From contig CP136069.1 in NCBI GenBank assembly GCA_032622095.1, forward strand, positions 203,408,690-203,472,689: 64,000 bases of DNA. The letters are read 5' to 3'. The notes under the pieces were generated by a model. It had not been told where the DNA came from and searched no databases. It was given only the letters and a program-made list of their open reading frames with translations. Positions 22,645 to 33,462 of the stretch are shown here, one piece after another. Made by a program: the position numbers and the translations under genes. The first letter of the stretch is position 1. Each line of letters opens with the position of its first letter. The DNA is from Siphonodentalium dalli (taxonomy: Eukaryota; Mollusca; Scaphopoda; Gadilida; Siphonodentaliidae).

Positions 22645-22850
22645 ACATATATAGAAGCATATAGAAGAGTGTCGTCTGCTCATGTTTGTCTGGGGCTCTG
22701 TATGGGTGAAATTATAAAATTGTTAAAGAATACAAGAACAAATTATTAAAATTGTAAAAAATTGTTAGGCCAATGCATTCTCTTATATATGCGAGGCGAC
22801 CTATGGTCGACTCGCATATATTAGAGAATGCATTGGCACAGGGTAAAAAA
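22645..22850. mobile_element. Partial GTGACCCGCC-family MITE with hairpin module
   Basis: CCTGCAGGGAGCCCCACACA, TCTGCTCATGTTTGTCTGGGG and then the hairpin GGCCAATGCATTCTC..CGAGGCGACCTATGGTCGAC and its complement match 31305-31535 closely. The outer ends seen in that copy are missing here. Confidence 0.85.
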
Positions 22851-23339
22851 GTTCCCAGAGTTTGCATTTAATGACGTTATCCAGCATGGTGTATAATGTT
22901 TCGCTGTTTCTTGTTATACATGCATTTAGGGCCATGGGCGTTTTATTTATTGAAATGGGAATTTTTTGGACGATTAAAAGTCGAACTGCGACCCGAAGGC
23001 CGAGTCCGGTAAAAGGTGTAGTTGGAATTATGTAGATCATGCCATGAATCTCTACTCCAGCTGACGCCCGTAGAGATCATATTCCACCAGAACAAAACCC
23101 GGAAACTTTTTTTAAGTTTTGACAGGGAACCGTATAGAGTCGAAAAAATAATGCACGGAATGTATTTCTTTGTTCATACCTGTTGCTTGATGATTTATTC
23201 ATCGGTACGTGAAGTTCCCCGCTCGAGATTACATTGTTTACGTGACTTTTGAGACTCGATTACGCGATAAATATTTATTTTATTCCCTGTCACGAAATTC
23301 ATTGTCGCAAGCTACCAAACGCGAAAGCAATTCTGTGTA

Positions 23340-23559
23340 AAGCTCCCCCTGCGTAACACTCACGCTGGATTAATACACAATCCAATGCGACGGTTGTCTC
23401 TGTTATCGGGGACACCGCGGGCCGTAGGATACAAGTTTCTTCACAAAGGAGACAGATACAAACGAATCATGCACGAAACAATGTTTTTGTTCCAAATCAA
23501 TAGCAATATACAGTGGATATATATATTAATCCAGCGTGAGTGTTACGCGGGGGGAGCTT
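23340..23559. mobile_element. Nested 220-bp TIR MITE
   Basis: The ends AAGCTCCCCCTGCGTAACAC and TCACGCTGGATTAATA are matched by the complement at 23522-23559. It lies inside the 23033-24748 element. Confidence 0.88.
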
Positions 23560-23638
23560 GACCAGTTTTGCGAAACCTGTTTCGGGAAGTTATACTTTTG
23601 ACCATCGACCAATCAGAATTGCTTCAGCGTTTGGTCGC

Positions 23639-24115
23639 TTAAAGGTACTCAACCCGATAAAACTCCTCTCAATTACTATTTCAATGGCTTCGGGGGTCAA
23701 AAATATTTGATTCGAGTCGAGGAAGTCACCCATCAAAGCTCAGATTTGTTAGATATCGATTTTAGAAATCTATTATTTTTCATTATCGGGAATACTATCT
23801 GGCCCAGAACTCAGTCAAAATTGAGTTAAAATTACCACTTGATTTTAGAGTTATCCATCCTTGTCTGTTTGAATAGATTTGGAGAACACATCCAGAGCAG
23901 ATTACGGCAGTTAGCAGTACTCATCTCGAGTTTATAACAAATTTCAAAAATCAATATCTAATAACTCTGAGCTTTGTTTGATGGGTTCCTCGACTCGAAT
24001 CAAATATTTTTTACCCCCAAAGCCAAAGAAATAGTAATATAGGACCCTCCGATCGGATTGTTGTTGTTGGAATCTGTTGAGATGGGGACCCTCTTTACGG
24101 GTTGAGTACCTTTAA
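23639..24115. mobile_element. Nested 477-bp palindromic MITE, family TTAAAGGTACTCAAYCC
   Basis: It starts TTAAAGGTACTCAACCC and ends with its complement. The inner arms pair TTTGATTCGAGTCGAGGAAG and CATCAAAGCTCAGA with TCCTCGACTCGAATCAAATA. Relatives are at 59912-60361 and 62540-62842. Confidence 0.9.
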
Positions 24116-24759
24116 GACAATGAATTTCGTGACAGGGAATAAAATAAATATTTATCGCGGAATTCGGGTCTCAAAAGTCACGTAAACAATGTAATCTCGA
24201 GCTAAAGTAAACAAGTAAATATCGAATGACGATACATATATTTGTAAACAAGCATTGCAAATAATATTATTGGGACGAAAAGTCGCAAGACTTGTTCCGT
24301 ATTATGATGATGATGATGATATGATGGATAGAACAAACCACTATTATGATGATCGTGTCGTTATTTGTTTAAAATACGTATGAATTGACATATACGCACC
24401 CGTTCCCTCATTAAAATCAACATATTTCGACAATTTTAGGGGAACTCCGCGAATTCGGGGACCTCCGCAAATAGACTCCGCAAATAGGGACCTATATGTA
24501 CTGCGAATTGTCAAAACCGGAAAAACCAATTATCTATTTATAAAACGTCCACAGACACACAGCGATCTAAAATTTGCCCACCAGTATACACCCGATGGGC
24601 GTTAATGAACAAAGAAATACATTCCCCCGTTATTTTTTCGACTTTATACGGTTCCCTGTCAAAACTTTAAAAAAGTTCGCGGGTTTTGTACTGGTGGAAT
24701 ATTATCTCTACGGGCGTCAGTTGGAGTAGAGATTCATGGCATGATCTAGGAATTAGGGT

Positions 24760-25480
24760 GAGATGCAGGATAAACATTCAGTGATAAGCCGTATGCCTAT
24801 ATAGTTGTTGTAATAATTTGAAGGATTAGTTGTTTTAACGGAATTATGAGTTGGTCATTCGTGAAACCAACTAACTTATTTTATATTCTAAAATTACAAT
24901 CATGGGTATATAATATATGATCTTCAGTGCTTTACCATTTCTGACATTGGTTTTCTTGTATAGTTTGTGTGCAGGGCAACGTGTGCCTCGGTACACTTAG
25001 TATAGATATTAATATCGGGGAAGTCCACAAAATGTGGGCATAATGTCGCCGGTGGAAGCGGACTTATCCAGTCACCAATTAAGGGAGACAAATCATGCAC
25101 GGAGTTTGCCACTTTATGTGCCCCCGGCGCGTTCAAGACAAAAGATTGTGAAAGTCGATAGCAACGGATATGCCCTGGTGCACCATTGATCTACGATCGA
25201 AACGATCAACATGGGACAAAATTAAACACAGAGTCGCGATGATAAAACAATAACGCACACTATGCTACGTATCGCAAAAACATGCAACGCTTTGCAGTAT
25301 AAAACCTGGGACTAATATAAGTATATATCGGTCCCAGATGAAACGGAGAGGCGACTGAAAGTTACTGCCATTAGGCCGGAGTAATCAACACCCCGGAATA
25401 ATGCTCACAGAGATCACATAAATAATTCGTATCCCTTTCAGGCCGGGAGCTGCGCTGATGCAGCATTAAATATCCTGTCC
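24760..25480. other. Unassigned sequence
   Basis: A GTTGTAATAATTTGAAGGAT..GTTGTTTTAACGGAATTATG segment (24805-24850) recurs near 59665-59715, so part is dispersed repeat. No gene is recognised. Confidence 0.45.
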
Positions 25481-25552
25481 CAGAGCATTCTCTTATACTT
25501 ATATATACGAGTCTCCATTGGGGAGCTTCGCATATATAAGAGAATGCACTAG
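25440..25552. repeat. Hairpin module with GAGCTGCGCTGATGCAGCATT flank
   Basis: CCCAGAGCATTCTCTTATAC..ACGAGTCTCC pairs with GGGGAGCTTCGCATATATAA..GAGAATGCAC. The left flank GGGAGCTGCGCTGATGCAGC is shared with 1010-1030 and, inverted, 8010 and 18465. Confidence 0.75.
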
Positions 25553-26355
25553 CTGGCTTATAGTGTCATTCATTTCATTGACCATACGTTCCCCATTATT
25601 ATGTTGGTGTAAAATAACAAGCGGCTCATACTATCAGTAATCTTCAGACCTCAACTTTAAAGGGATACTGTACTCAAATGTTGTTGTTGGTTTCTATAGT
25701 CTCTGAGTCGTAGAATAAGGTAACCAGATTTCCATTATTTGAAAGACTGTTGAGTGCGAAGTAATGTTACGGATGGCAGATTAGCCGGAATGCGAAAATA
25801 CCAATTGTCGTTGTCGAGTAATTGTGGGACAGTTTTCCAATAAAATAAATATTATATTTTATGCATATACTAGTTCCATATACTCGTTTAAGTCATTGTA
25901 TAGTCACTAGTCAGTGAGTGGCTTGAGTTTACGCCCCGTATCAACATAGTTGTTAACATGATCATGTGTGCCACGCGTTACCAACTCCACTATCCGTGAA
26001 TTATTTTGATTATGTACTGTACACGGAAATTCATAATTTAATTTATGGCAGCAGCCATAAATTAAATTTATATCAAATTATTAACTTTGATTTTAAGATA
26101 ACCTATTAACCTGAACGTTTACAGAATACATCTTCGACTCAAATTACTTAGTTTTCTATATATTATCGACATTAGATCGTTGTTATTACCGGGAATTTAT
26201 TGAAAATTGTTTATTTATTTAAAAAAGATGATATACCCAAAATGGCCGCGACTCAGTTATAAGGCGTATTCCGTGGACATAACAAGAATGATATGATTTT
26301 TCTAAATTAAAATAAGACACATGACGGGAAAGTATGACTAACTTCACAATTATCA

Positions 26356-27032
26356 ATGTACAGAAGTCAATGTTCGTCTTTGTTCCGGGTCCTATTCCGG
26401 TAACGGACATGAGTCAATGTTCGTCTGTGTTCCGGGTCCTATTCCTCTCGGCAGATTGAAGTCAGTGTGTGTCTGTGCTCCGGGTCCTATTCCTCTAACA
26501 GACAGAAGTCAATGTACGCCTGTGTTCCGGATCATATTCCACTGACGGACATGAGTCAATGTTCGTCTGTGCTCCGGGTCCTATTCCGCTAACGGGAAGA
26601 AGTCAATGTACGCCTGTGTTCCGGGTCCTATTCCGCTAACGGTCAGAGGCCAATGTTCGGTTGTGTTCCGGGTCCTATTCCGCTAACTGACAGAAGTCTA
26701 TGTTGGTCTGGGTTGCGGGCCCTATATCGGACAAAAGCCACCGTTCGGCTATGTTCCGCGTCCAATATTCCACTAACGAACAGAAGTCAATGTTCGTCTG
26801 CGCTCCGGGTCCTATTTCGCTAACGGGTCACCTGTGTTCAGGGTCCCATTCTTCTAACGGACAGAAGACAATGCTCGTCTGTGTTTCTGGTCCCATAACG
26901 GAAAAAAAGCCAATGTTCGTCTGTATTCCGGGTCCTGTTCCGCTAACGGACAGAAGTCAAGGTCCGTCTGTGTTATTGATCCTATTCCGCTAACAGATGC
27001 AAAGGTCAATGTTCGTTTTTGTTCCACAGAGA
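26356..27032 (+). repeat. ~47-bp minisatellite, about 14 copies (copy 1)
   Basis: Repeats of the form CAATGTTCGTCTGTGTTCCG-GGTCCTATTCCGCTAACGGACAGAAGT with frequent changes. The period is not a multiple of three, so the 97-codon frame here is not a repeat protein. The array is present again at 29745-30421. Confidence 0.92.
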
Positions 27033-27347
27033 TCATTTGTCCGATCTGGATTAAGAGAGTGGGCGTTCGATTGTCTGTTATCGATGAGCTTATAGAAGTT
27101 GAGTCGTTTACGGCCGAAGCCGGATACGATGGCCTTACTGTACTTTGCAGGTCCATTCAGTCGCTTTCCGTGTCGGGAGAGTACATCACGTGCATGGCGC
27201 TGAAAATGTACTTTGTTTCTTCTGATTTGCCAGAAATTGGAGGTCGATCTTTGCTGTCATCGGTAAAACGACTGGAACAAAGGGGACTTTTTTTGTTTTA
27301 TATACAATGTAGGTGCAACAAGAGTTCAAAGCATATATATATATACA

Positions 27348-27735
27348 TTTAAAGGCCCACTTAATTTTCGAATGCCCAGATAACATTATTCCATATTATA
27401 TGCCATTTGGAATGGAAGAGGGACCAAAATAATATATATTCCACCAGAATACGAAGCAGCTGTGGCCTAGGACTGTCCACCAAGTGATAGAGATTCATTC
27501 CAAGACTTACCCCCCTTGTCAACCCGGAATGCATCAGAATTCAAACTAAGAGATAGAGTTATTCCCCTTTCATTGAGTGTAATATACTTTATAGTACAGT
27601 CCGAATCAGAATTAAATACAGGACACACCTTGGTACCTCGACAAAAACAACATGTTCGCCGCTTATTCGATCGGATCAGTTGATAATACAATGTTTTGGA
27701 GCTTCCTCTTTCAAATGGTATATAGCATGGAATAT
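27348..27735. mobile_element. TIR element, family AAGGCCCACTTAATTTTCGA (left part)
   Basis: The left end TTTAAAGGCCCACTTAATTT and interior match 17150-17580. It is interrupted at about 27735 by GTGACCCGCCATATC, the start of an inserted MITE. In this copy the right end never reappears, because the block stops at 27903. The complete arrangement is seen in copy 2. Confidence 0.85.
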
Positions 27736-27903
27736 GTGACCCGCCATATCAAATCCAGTCGGAAGTCGGGATTTTTTTACCCTGTGCCAATGCATTCTCT
27801 TATATATGCGAGTCGACCATAGGTAAGAGAATATATAAGAGAATGCATTGGCCTAACAATTTTTTATCAGGTTTTTTAAATAAATGTTTCTTACAATTTT
27901 TAG
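27736..27903. mobile_element. GTGACCCGCC MITE, truncated by LINE junction
   Basis: It begins GTGACCCGCCATATCAAATC and carries the first hairpin CCAATGCATTCTCTTATATA..GAGAATGCATTGG. It breaks at ACAATTTTTAG. Copy 2 and the 39.2-39.5 kb relative continue GACATAAAAT at this point. Confidence 0.9.
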
Positions 27904-28355
27904 TAACACTAACATGCTTCTATCAAATCCAAAGTCACTTACAGATGTCTCTCCTTTGGCGTTGTTGTCGGCAATATCCAGAGCGGAAGAGATACTTTTT
28001 CACCGTTGCCCAACTTATAGCGACTACTGCTACCAAACACGAGGGTACTTGTGCGTTATGTCACTTGGTTTATGACGACGTGGTAACACACGTTATGATT
28101 TATTGCATTCATCATATAGTGTGCTCTCGTCGTAATGACATGTGGTACCAAATGATTGACACATTTGGATTACTGTTCTATCTTTGGGTGGGTGAGCTTG
28201 ACGATGATGAACTTGTAATGCTTCACCTTACAAAACTTCCGTCTGAATTATTTTCTTTCATTGAAGACCCTATGTTTTTCGTATCATTTATAGTTCACCA
28301 CACCCTCATATTATGGCTATCACACAAAATGCTGTCAAGTCTTCATTCTGAGTAA
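27904..28355 (+). pseudogene. LINE ORF2 C-terminal zinc-knuckle fragment
   Basis: The open frame runs from the MITE into this insertion; only the part after 27903 belongs to the LINE. It encodes about 149 residues with CALCHLVYDDVVTHVMIYC, a C-x2-C-x9-H-x4-C knuckle, followed by RRNDMWYQMIDTFG and a LDDDELVMLHL block. These match the layout at the end of jockey/L2-like ORF2 proteins: knuckle, then a helical tail. It is not the same family as the 19-21 kb LINE (spacing and sequence differ). It ends with a TAA at 28353-28355, probably the authentic ORF2 stop. The upstream Met at 27843 lies in MITE sequence and is fortuitous. Confidence 0.75.
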
Positions 28356-29122
28356 TCTCCAAACGTATCAACGAAAATCCACAGTGGTATGTTAGGACCA
28401 ATTATTAACTGATCACCACAGAAATCAAATTCCAATGTTCGGATCAAAAATGCAAAGGAAATAAGCTTTCATTCCCAATTAAGTTATATTACCACATCAG
28501 ACGAAAGGCCAATTACGTTGATACAGGTAATATGTTTTTTTCGAAATTGTATCTCTGTGTATTGTAGTCTGTCGGTGTAGTCATCATCACTCGTCCATGC
28601 GGATGTGATGTTACCGGTGTGAATGTAAAAATAGCAGTTGTGTGCGCTTTTGTATTCCTTGCACTTATGCATTGTGGTATATCAATTGTATTTGAATAGT
28701 AAACGACACAATACTAACATTTGAATAATATTCCAAATTCTAACTGATTGCCGCCAGTAAATTAGCAAATGCGAGTTTAAGCATTTATTCTCTGTACCTT
28801 TCGGATTTTATCCGCATTATGTAAATATGTTCAGGTTTAAAAGTTATGTTCGCGTGCCTGTGTTTGTCTATCTGCATATACTATGTCCGCATGTCGGTAT
28901 GTCTGATTGCATGTCTGAATTTATATCTGCCTGTGGGTAAGGCTTCTCAATATTTGACCCAACATGTATACCATGTCTTGGTGGCACTTGTGTCATTTGT
29001 GTATATACATACTGCTATTTGTTTATTTTCATGTTGGCTATTATGTTAGCCTACCTTGATACTGTATACATGTATAACATTTGATAAACTCTTCAGTTAT
29101 GGAGGTCAATAAAGATATATAT
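27904..29122 (+). mobile_element. 5'-truncated LINE 3' fragment flanked by 2.17-kb duplications
   Basis: This 1,219-bp segment occurs once, between the two 2,170-bp copies. It starts inside a LINE ORF2 C-terminal region, has about 750 bp of 3' UTR and ends AATAAAGATATATATAT at the junction. That is the layout of a 5'-truncated target-primed insertion with a short-repeat tail. The duplications occupy the place of a TSD, but are far longer than usual. Confidence 0.8.
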
Positions 29123-31292
29123 ATTATTTGAAAGACTGTTGAGTGCGAAGTAATGTTACGGATGGCAGATTAGCCGGAATGCGAAAATACCAATTGTCGT
29201 TGTCGAGTAATTGTGGGACAGTTTTCCAATAAAATAAATATTATATTTTATGCATATACTAGTTCCATATACTCGTTTAAGTCATTGTATAGTCACTAGT
29301 CAGTGAGTGGCTTGAGTTTACGCCCCGTATCAACATAGTTGTTAACATGATCATGTGTGCCACGCGTTACCAACTCCACTATCCGTGAATTATTTTGATT
29401 ATGTATTGTACACGGAAATTCATAATTTAATTTATGGCAGCAGCCATAAATTAAATTTATATCAAATTATTAACTTTGATTTTAAGATAATCTATTAACC
29501 TGAACGTTTACAGAATACATCTTCGACTCAAATTACTTAGTTTTCTATATATTATCGACATTAGATCGTTGTTATTACCGGGAATTTATTGAAAATTGTT
29601 TATTTATTTAAAAAAGATGATATACCCAAAATGGCCGCGACTCAGTTATAAGGCGTATTCCGTGGACATAACAAGAATGATATGATTTTTCTAAATTAAA
29701 ATAAGACACATGACGGGAAAGTATGACTAACTTCACAATTATCAATGTACAGAAGTCAATGTTCGTCTTTGTTCCGGGTCCTATTCCGGTAACGGACATG
29801 AGTCAATGTTCGTCTGTGTTCCGGGTCCTATTCCTCTCGGCAGATTGAAGTCAGTGTGTGTCTGTGCTCCGGGTCCTATTCCTCTAACAGACAGAAGTCA
29901 ATGTACGCCTGTGTTCCGGATCATATTCCACTGACGGACATGAGTCAATGTTCGTCTGTGCTCCGGGTCCTATTCCGCTAACGGGAAGAAGTCAATGTAC
30001 GCCTGTGTTCCGGGTCCTATTCCGCTAACGGTCAGAGGCCAATGTTCGGTTGTGTTCCGGGTCCTATTCCGCTAACTGACAGAAGTCTATGTTGGTCTGG
30101 GTTGCGGGCCCTATATCGGACAAAAGCCACCGTTCGGCTATGTTCCGCGTCCAATATTCCACTAACGAACAGAAGTCAATGTTCGTCTGCGCTCCGGGTC
30201 CTATTTCGCTAACGGGTCACCTGTGTTCCGGGTCCCATTCTTCTAACGGACAGAAGACAATGCTCGTCTGTGTTTCTGGTCCCATAACGGAAAAAAAGCC
30301 AATGTTCGTCTGTATTCCGGGTCCTGTTCCGCTAACGGACAGAAGTCAAGGTCCGTCTGTGTTATTGATCCTATTCCGCTAACAGATGCAAAGGTCAATG
30401 TTCGTTTTTGTTCCACAGAGATCATTTGTCCGATCTGGATTAAGAGAGTGGGCGTTCGATTGTCTGTTATCGATGAGCTTATAGAAGTTGAGTCGTTTAC
30501 GGCCGAAGCCGGATACGATGGCCTTACTGTACTTTGCAGGTCCATTCAGTCGCTTTCCGTGTCGGTAGAGTACATCACGTGCATGGCGCTGAAAATGTAC
30601 TTTGTTTCTTCTGATTTGCCAGAAATTGGAGGTCGATCTTTGCTGTCATCGGTAAAACGACTGGAACAAAGGGGACCTTTTTTGTTTTATATACAATGTA
30701 GGTGCAACAAGAGTTCAAAGCATATATATATATACATTTAAAGGCCCACTTAATTTTCGAATGCCCAGATAACATTATTCCATATTATATGCCATTTGGA
30801 ATGGAAGAGGGACCAAAATAATATATATTCCACCAGAATACGAAGCAGCTGTGGCCTAGGACTGTCCACCAAGTGATAGAGATTCATTCCAAGACTTACC
30901 CCCCTTGTCAACCCGGAATGCATCAGAATTCAAACTAAGAGATAGAGTTATTCCCCTTTCATTGAGTGTAATATACTTTATAGTACAGTCCGAATCAGAA
31001 TTAAATACAGGACACACCTTGGTACCTCGACAAAAACAACATGTTCGCCGCTTATTCGATCGGATCAGTTGATAATACAATGTTTTGGAGCTTCCTCTTT
31101 CAAATGGTATATAGCATGGAATATGTGACCCGCCATATCAAATCCAGTCGGAAGTCGGGATTTTTTTACCCTGTGCCAATGCATTCTCTTATATATGCGA
31201 GTCGACCATAGGTAAGAGAATATATAAGAGAATGCATTGGCCTAACAATTTTTTATCAGGTTTTTTAAATAAATGTTTCTTACAATTTTTAG
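29123..31292 (+). repeat. 2,170-bp direct duplication, copy 2
   Basis: The second copy of 25734-27903. Its left end abuts the LINE tail; its right end continues without a break into the rest of the GTGACCCGCC MITE (GGACATAAAATT), the arrangement also seen inverted at 39.2-39.5 kb. So this copy retains the original right flank, while copy 1 retains the original left flank. Confidence 0.97.
29745..30421 (+). repeat. ~47-bp minisatellite (copy 2)
   Basis: Same array as 26356-27032 with one visible change (TGTGTTCCGGG in place of TGTGTTCAGGG). Confidence 0.92.
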
Positions 31293-31615
31293 GACATAAA
31301 ATTAAAAAAATCCATTACCCCGCAGGGAGCCCCACACATATATAGAAGCATATAGAAGAGTGTCGTCTGCTCATGTTTGTCTGGGGCTCTGTATGGGTGA
31401 AATTATAAAATTGTTAAAGAATACCAAAAAAAATATTAAAATTGTAAAAAATTGTTAGGCCAATGCATTCTCTTATATATGCGAGGCGACATATGGTCGA
31501 CTCGCATATATAAGAGAATGCATTGGCACAGGGTAAAAAAAATCCCGACCGGATTTGATATGGCGGGTAACATATGTAGTATATAATGTGATCTAGTGAT
31601 TCGAAAATAAACTGC
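30737..31615. mobile_element. TIR element, family AAGGCCCACTTAATTTTCGA, split by a MITE
   Basis: The left end is TTTAAAGGCCCACTTAATTT; the right remnant ATAATGTGATCTAGTGATTC-GAAAATAAACTG (31580-31613) matches the right end of 17150-17580. The intervening 31125-31571 is the inserted GTGACCCGCC MITE. Confidence 0.85.
31125..31571. mobile_element. Complete GTGACCCGCC MITE with two hairpin modules
   Basis: The termini GTGACCCGCCATATCAAATC and the complement of GTTACCCGCCATATCAAATC are flanked by ATAT on both sides (31121-31124, 31572-31575), a likely TSD. Each end carries a hairpin module: 31169-31242 and 31458-31535 (CCAATGCATTCTCTTATATA..CGAGTCGAC and its complement, ending GCACAGGG). The middle holds GGGAGCCCCACACATATATA..CATGTTTGTCTGGGG. 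It is inserted in the element at 30737-31615. Confidence 0.9.
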
Positions 31616-31834
31616 CACGTGCTTTAACTTTCTGTACTAAATCGATTCCCCTGTACATTGGTATATACATGCAATCATTGTTGTGAACTTCACAAAGGAT
31701 GTCAACTGAAAGATGTAATTTAATGTGAAATATATTTTTATCGCAATGTTTACATACATGATTTCAAAAGAATGCGAACTCATTTGACCTCTCGACTTCG
31801 TAACAGTTCATGTCTTCGCTCTATAAGTGTAACT

Positions 31835-32300
31835 ATTTACATAGACCGTCTGTGTTACACTAAACCCTGTTCGGCGATTGGTCAACTGCCTATTGGTCAC
31901 ACATGACATACGCCAATAACACACAGACCGTAACACGAACACGACGACACAAATTGTTGACATAATCTGACCTAATCACTAAAAGCGTCAGCAGAATAAT
32001 TGGGCGTGCTTTTCAAAGTTCAGGAGAATTTAATTTGAAGCCAATTATTGATCATGATCACGTTATCGTCGATAAGTGCTTGTGTATCTTATATTGGGCT
32101 GATTGAATTGTGCTGCGTGGGCTAGTCTCTAATTATCGGCAGATTTTGTGAAAATAAATAAGAATACACTGAGCTTTTTTATGGGAATAATTCATCAAAA
32201 AGCTATATAAATATAAGAAATTAATGTAGTAGATGTGTGTTTTATTGTAGGGTACGGCGCTGTGGTCGTAAGGGACACATTTAGTGAGAAACGCTTCGCT
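31835..32300 (+). repeat. Dispersed ~450-bp repeat, copy 1
   Basis: TTTACATAGACCGTCTGTGT, ACACGAACACGACG, ACAAATTGTTGAC, CAGCAGAATAATTG, CTTATATTGGGCTGATT and GGTACGGCGCTGTGGT recur in order at 60715-61165. The copies are diverged and contain no conserved frame. Confidence 0.85.
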
Positions 32301-32516
32301 AGGCAAATTGTTACTCCAGATATATTTGCGTAAACCACCGTAGGGTTTAAACACAGACAAACACACATTAGACACATGTATTATATGTATTATGCCATGC
32401 GTAATCAGAACATGGCTATATCTATACACATGGGAAATAGTTACTCCAGTCATTCGCGTAAACCACGGTGGGGGTTTGAATGCAGACAACCACGCGTAGT
32501 CAGAACCAGGCCTGAG
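32300..32516 (+). repeat. ~120-bp direct duplication
   Basis: GTTACTCCAGATATATTTGC-GTAAACCACCGT and the following CGTAATCAGAACATGGCTAT are repeated as GTTACTCCAGTCATTCGCG-TAAACCACGGT. A third partial copy, ACGTAATGAGAACATGGCTA, resumes after the MITE at 32970. Confidence 0.75.
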
Positions 32517-32955
32517 TTTAGTGTGCTGTCATTTGCAGAATGAGGTCCCCAGAGTGTGAATTTAGAGACGCTATCCCGCTTAGAGGGCTAGCATTACTAA
32601 ATTCACCCTCTGGGGACCTCATTCTACTTAGGCCTAATCTTCTCTGGAAAGTCTTTATTATCAACTTTCTATAGAAACTTAGATTCTATTTCTTTTTTAG
32701 TTTAGTTTCTCAATATCCCCAAATTGGCAGACGACACATTGCATAATCGAGGTTCTCAATGGGTGTACAACACAATATTCACCATTTGGGAACTTCAATC
32801 TGAGTCTATGTCTCCCATAGCAAATGTGGCCATGCAGAATGAGGTCCCCAGATGGTGAATTTGGTGACGCTAGCCCACTATGCGGGATAGCGTCACTAAA
32901 TTCACCCTCTGGGGACCTCATTCGGTAAATGACAGGCACACTAAACTCAGGCTTG
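32517..32955. mobile_element. 439-bp palindromic MITE related to 3345-3808
   Basis: It starts CAGGCCTGAGTTTAGTGTG and ends with the complement of CAAGCCTGAGTTTAGTGTG. The internal palindromes use TTTGCAGAATGAGGTCCCCA and GGGGACCTCATTC as in the hAT-like MITE at 3345. I see no clear 8-bp TSD here. Confidence 0.85.
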
Positions 32956-32989
32956 CATGTGTTATTCCACACGTAATGAGAACATGGCT

Positions 32990-33250
32990 ATACATGGGAA
33001 ATTGTTGCTCAATAAATTTCCGTATCATAAACGCAAACACGATTGAGACGGCGCTCCCAGGAAATGAAAGAGCATTGGTCTCGCCGTCAGCAAACATTGG
33101 TCGCGCCGAGTCTCGCGAGAAGAGAAGCCATATTAGGCTACGAGGGAACGGTCTCCATCGATTTCTGCTGCGAAAACAATAAATTTCATTCTGTCAGTTC
33201 TCCCGCCAGACGGGGTACGCTCGCCTGGGCTGAGTTTTAATGAACCAAGA
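32990..33250 (+). other. Unassigned, moderately GC-rich segment
   Basis: GAGACGGCGCTCCC, GGTCTCGCCGTCAGC and GGTCGCGCCGAGTCTCGCGAG stand out from the AT-rich surroundings. Two short frames (100 and 65 codons) overlap here without recognisable domains. It could be an old exon or regulatory relic. Confidence 0.3.
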
Positions 33251-33462
33251 GAAATTACCGGGGACATTTATACCTATATATATAGAGCTTTCGCGTCGGT
33301 TTAATATAACAGTTATATCACAGGGATATATTTGTATCCTGTCCCGCTGCCATTCTGCCATTCCCTCATACACCACTGAAATGAATACCGGATATACTTC
33401 CATAAAATAATAAGGACCCTTAAAGGTGTACTTTACGCCATTTTCAATAAATGCGCGGTGAT

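Larger units (their letters stand above)
23033..24748. mobile_element. 1.7-kb long-inverted-repeat element with nested insertions
   Basis: The outer arms TAGATCATGCCATGAATCTC..GACGCCCGTAGAGAT (23033-) and their complement (to 24748) pair over about 150 bp. A second pair of blocks, AGATTACATTGTTTACGTGA to GAATTCATTGTC-like sequence, is at 23220-23310 and 24114-24205. Two smaller TIR elements (23340-23559 and 23639-24115) sit inside, so the element accumulated insertions. No transposase frame is seen; a GATGAT microsatellite lies at 24304-24325. Confidence 0.85.
25734..27903 (+). repeat. 2,170-bp direct duplication, copy 1
   Basis: It matches 29123-31292 base for base with an offset of 3,389 and about five substitutions noticed (near 26046, 26102, 26837, 27176 and 27290), roughly 99.8% identity. 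The block contains a 47-bp tandem repeat, a TIR element and the left half of a GTGACCCGCC MITE. Its right end is exactly where the LINE fragment begins. The inverted partial copy at 33463-33985 continues across its left boundary, so that boundary is not an old element end. Confidence 0.97.

Noticed and set aside
26700-26993. 97-codon frame with PGPI repeats, conserved in both 2.17-kb copies
   Set aside because: It lies in a 47-bp tandem repeat that does not preserve frame, and the conservation is due to the recent duplication.
27059-27352. 97-codon frame MGVRLSVIDELIEVES..
   Set aside because: Identical in both copies only because of the duplication; no domain recognised and no outgroup copy to test selection.
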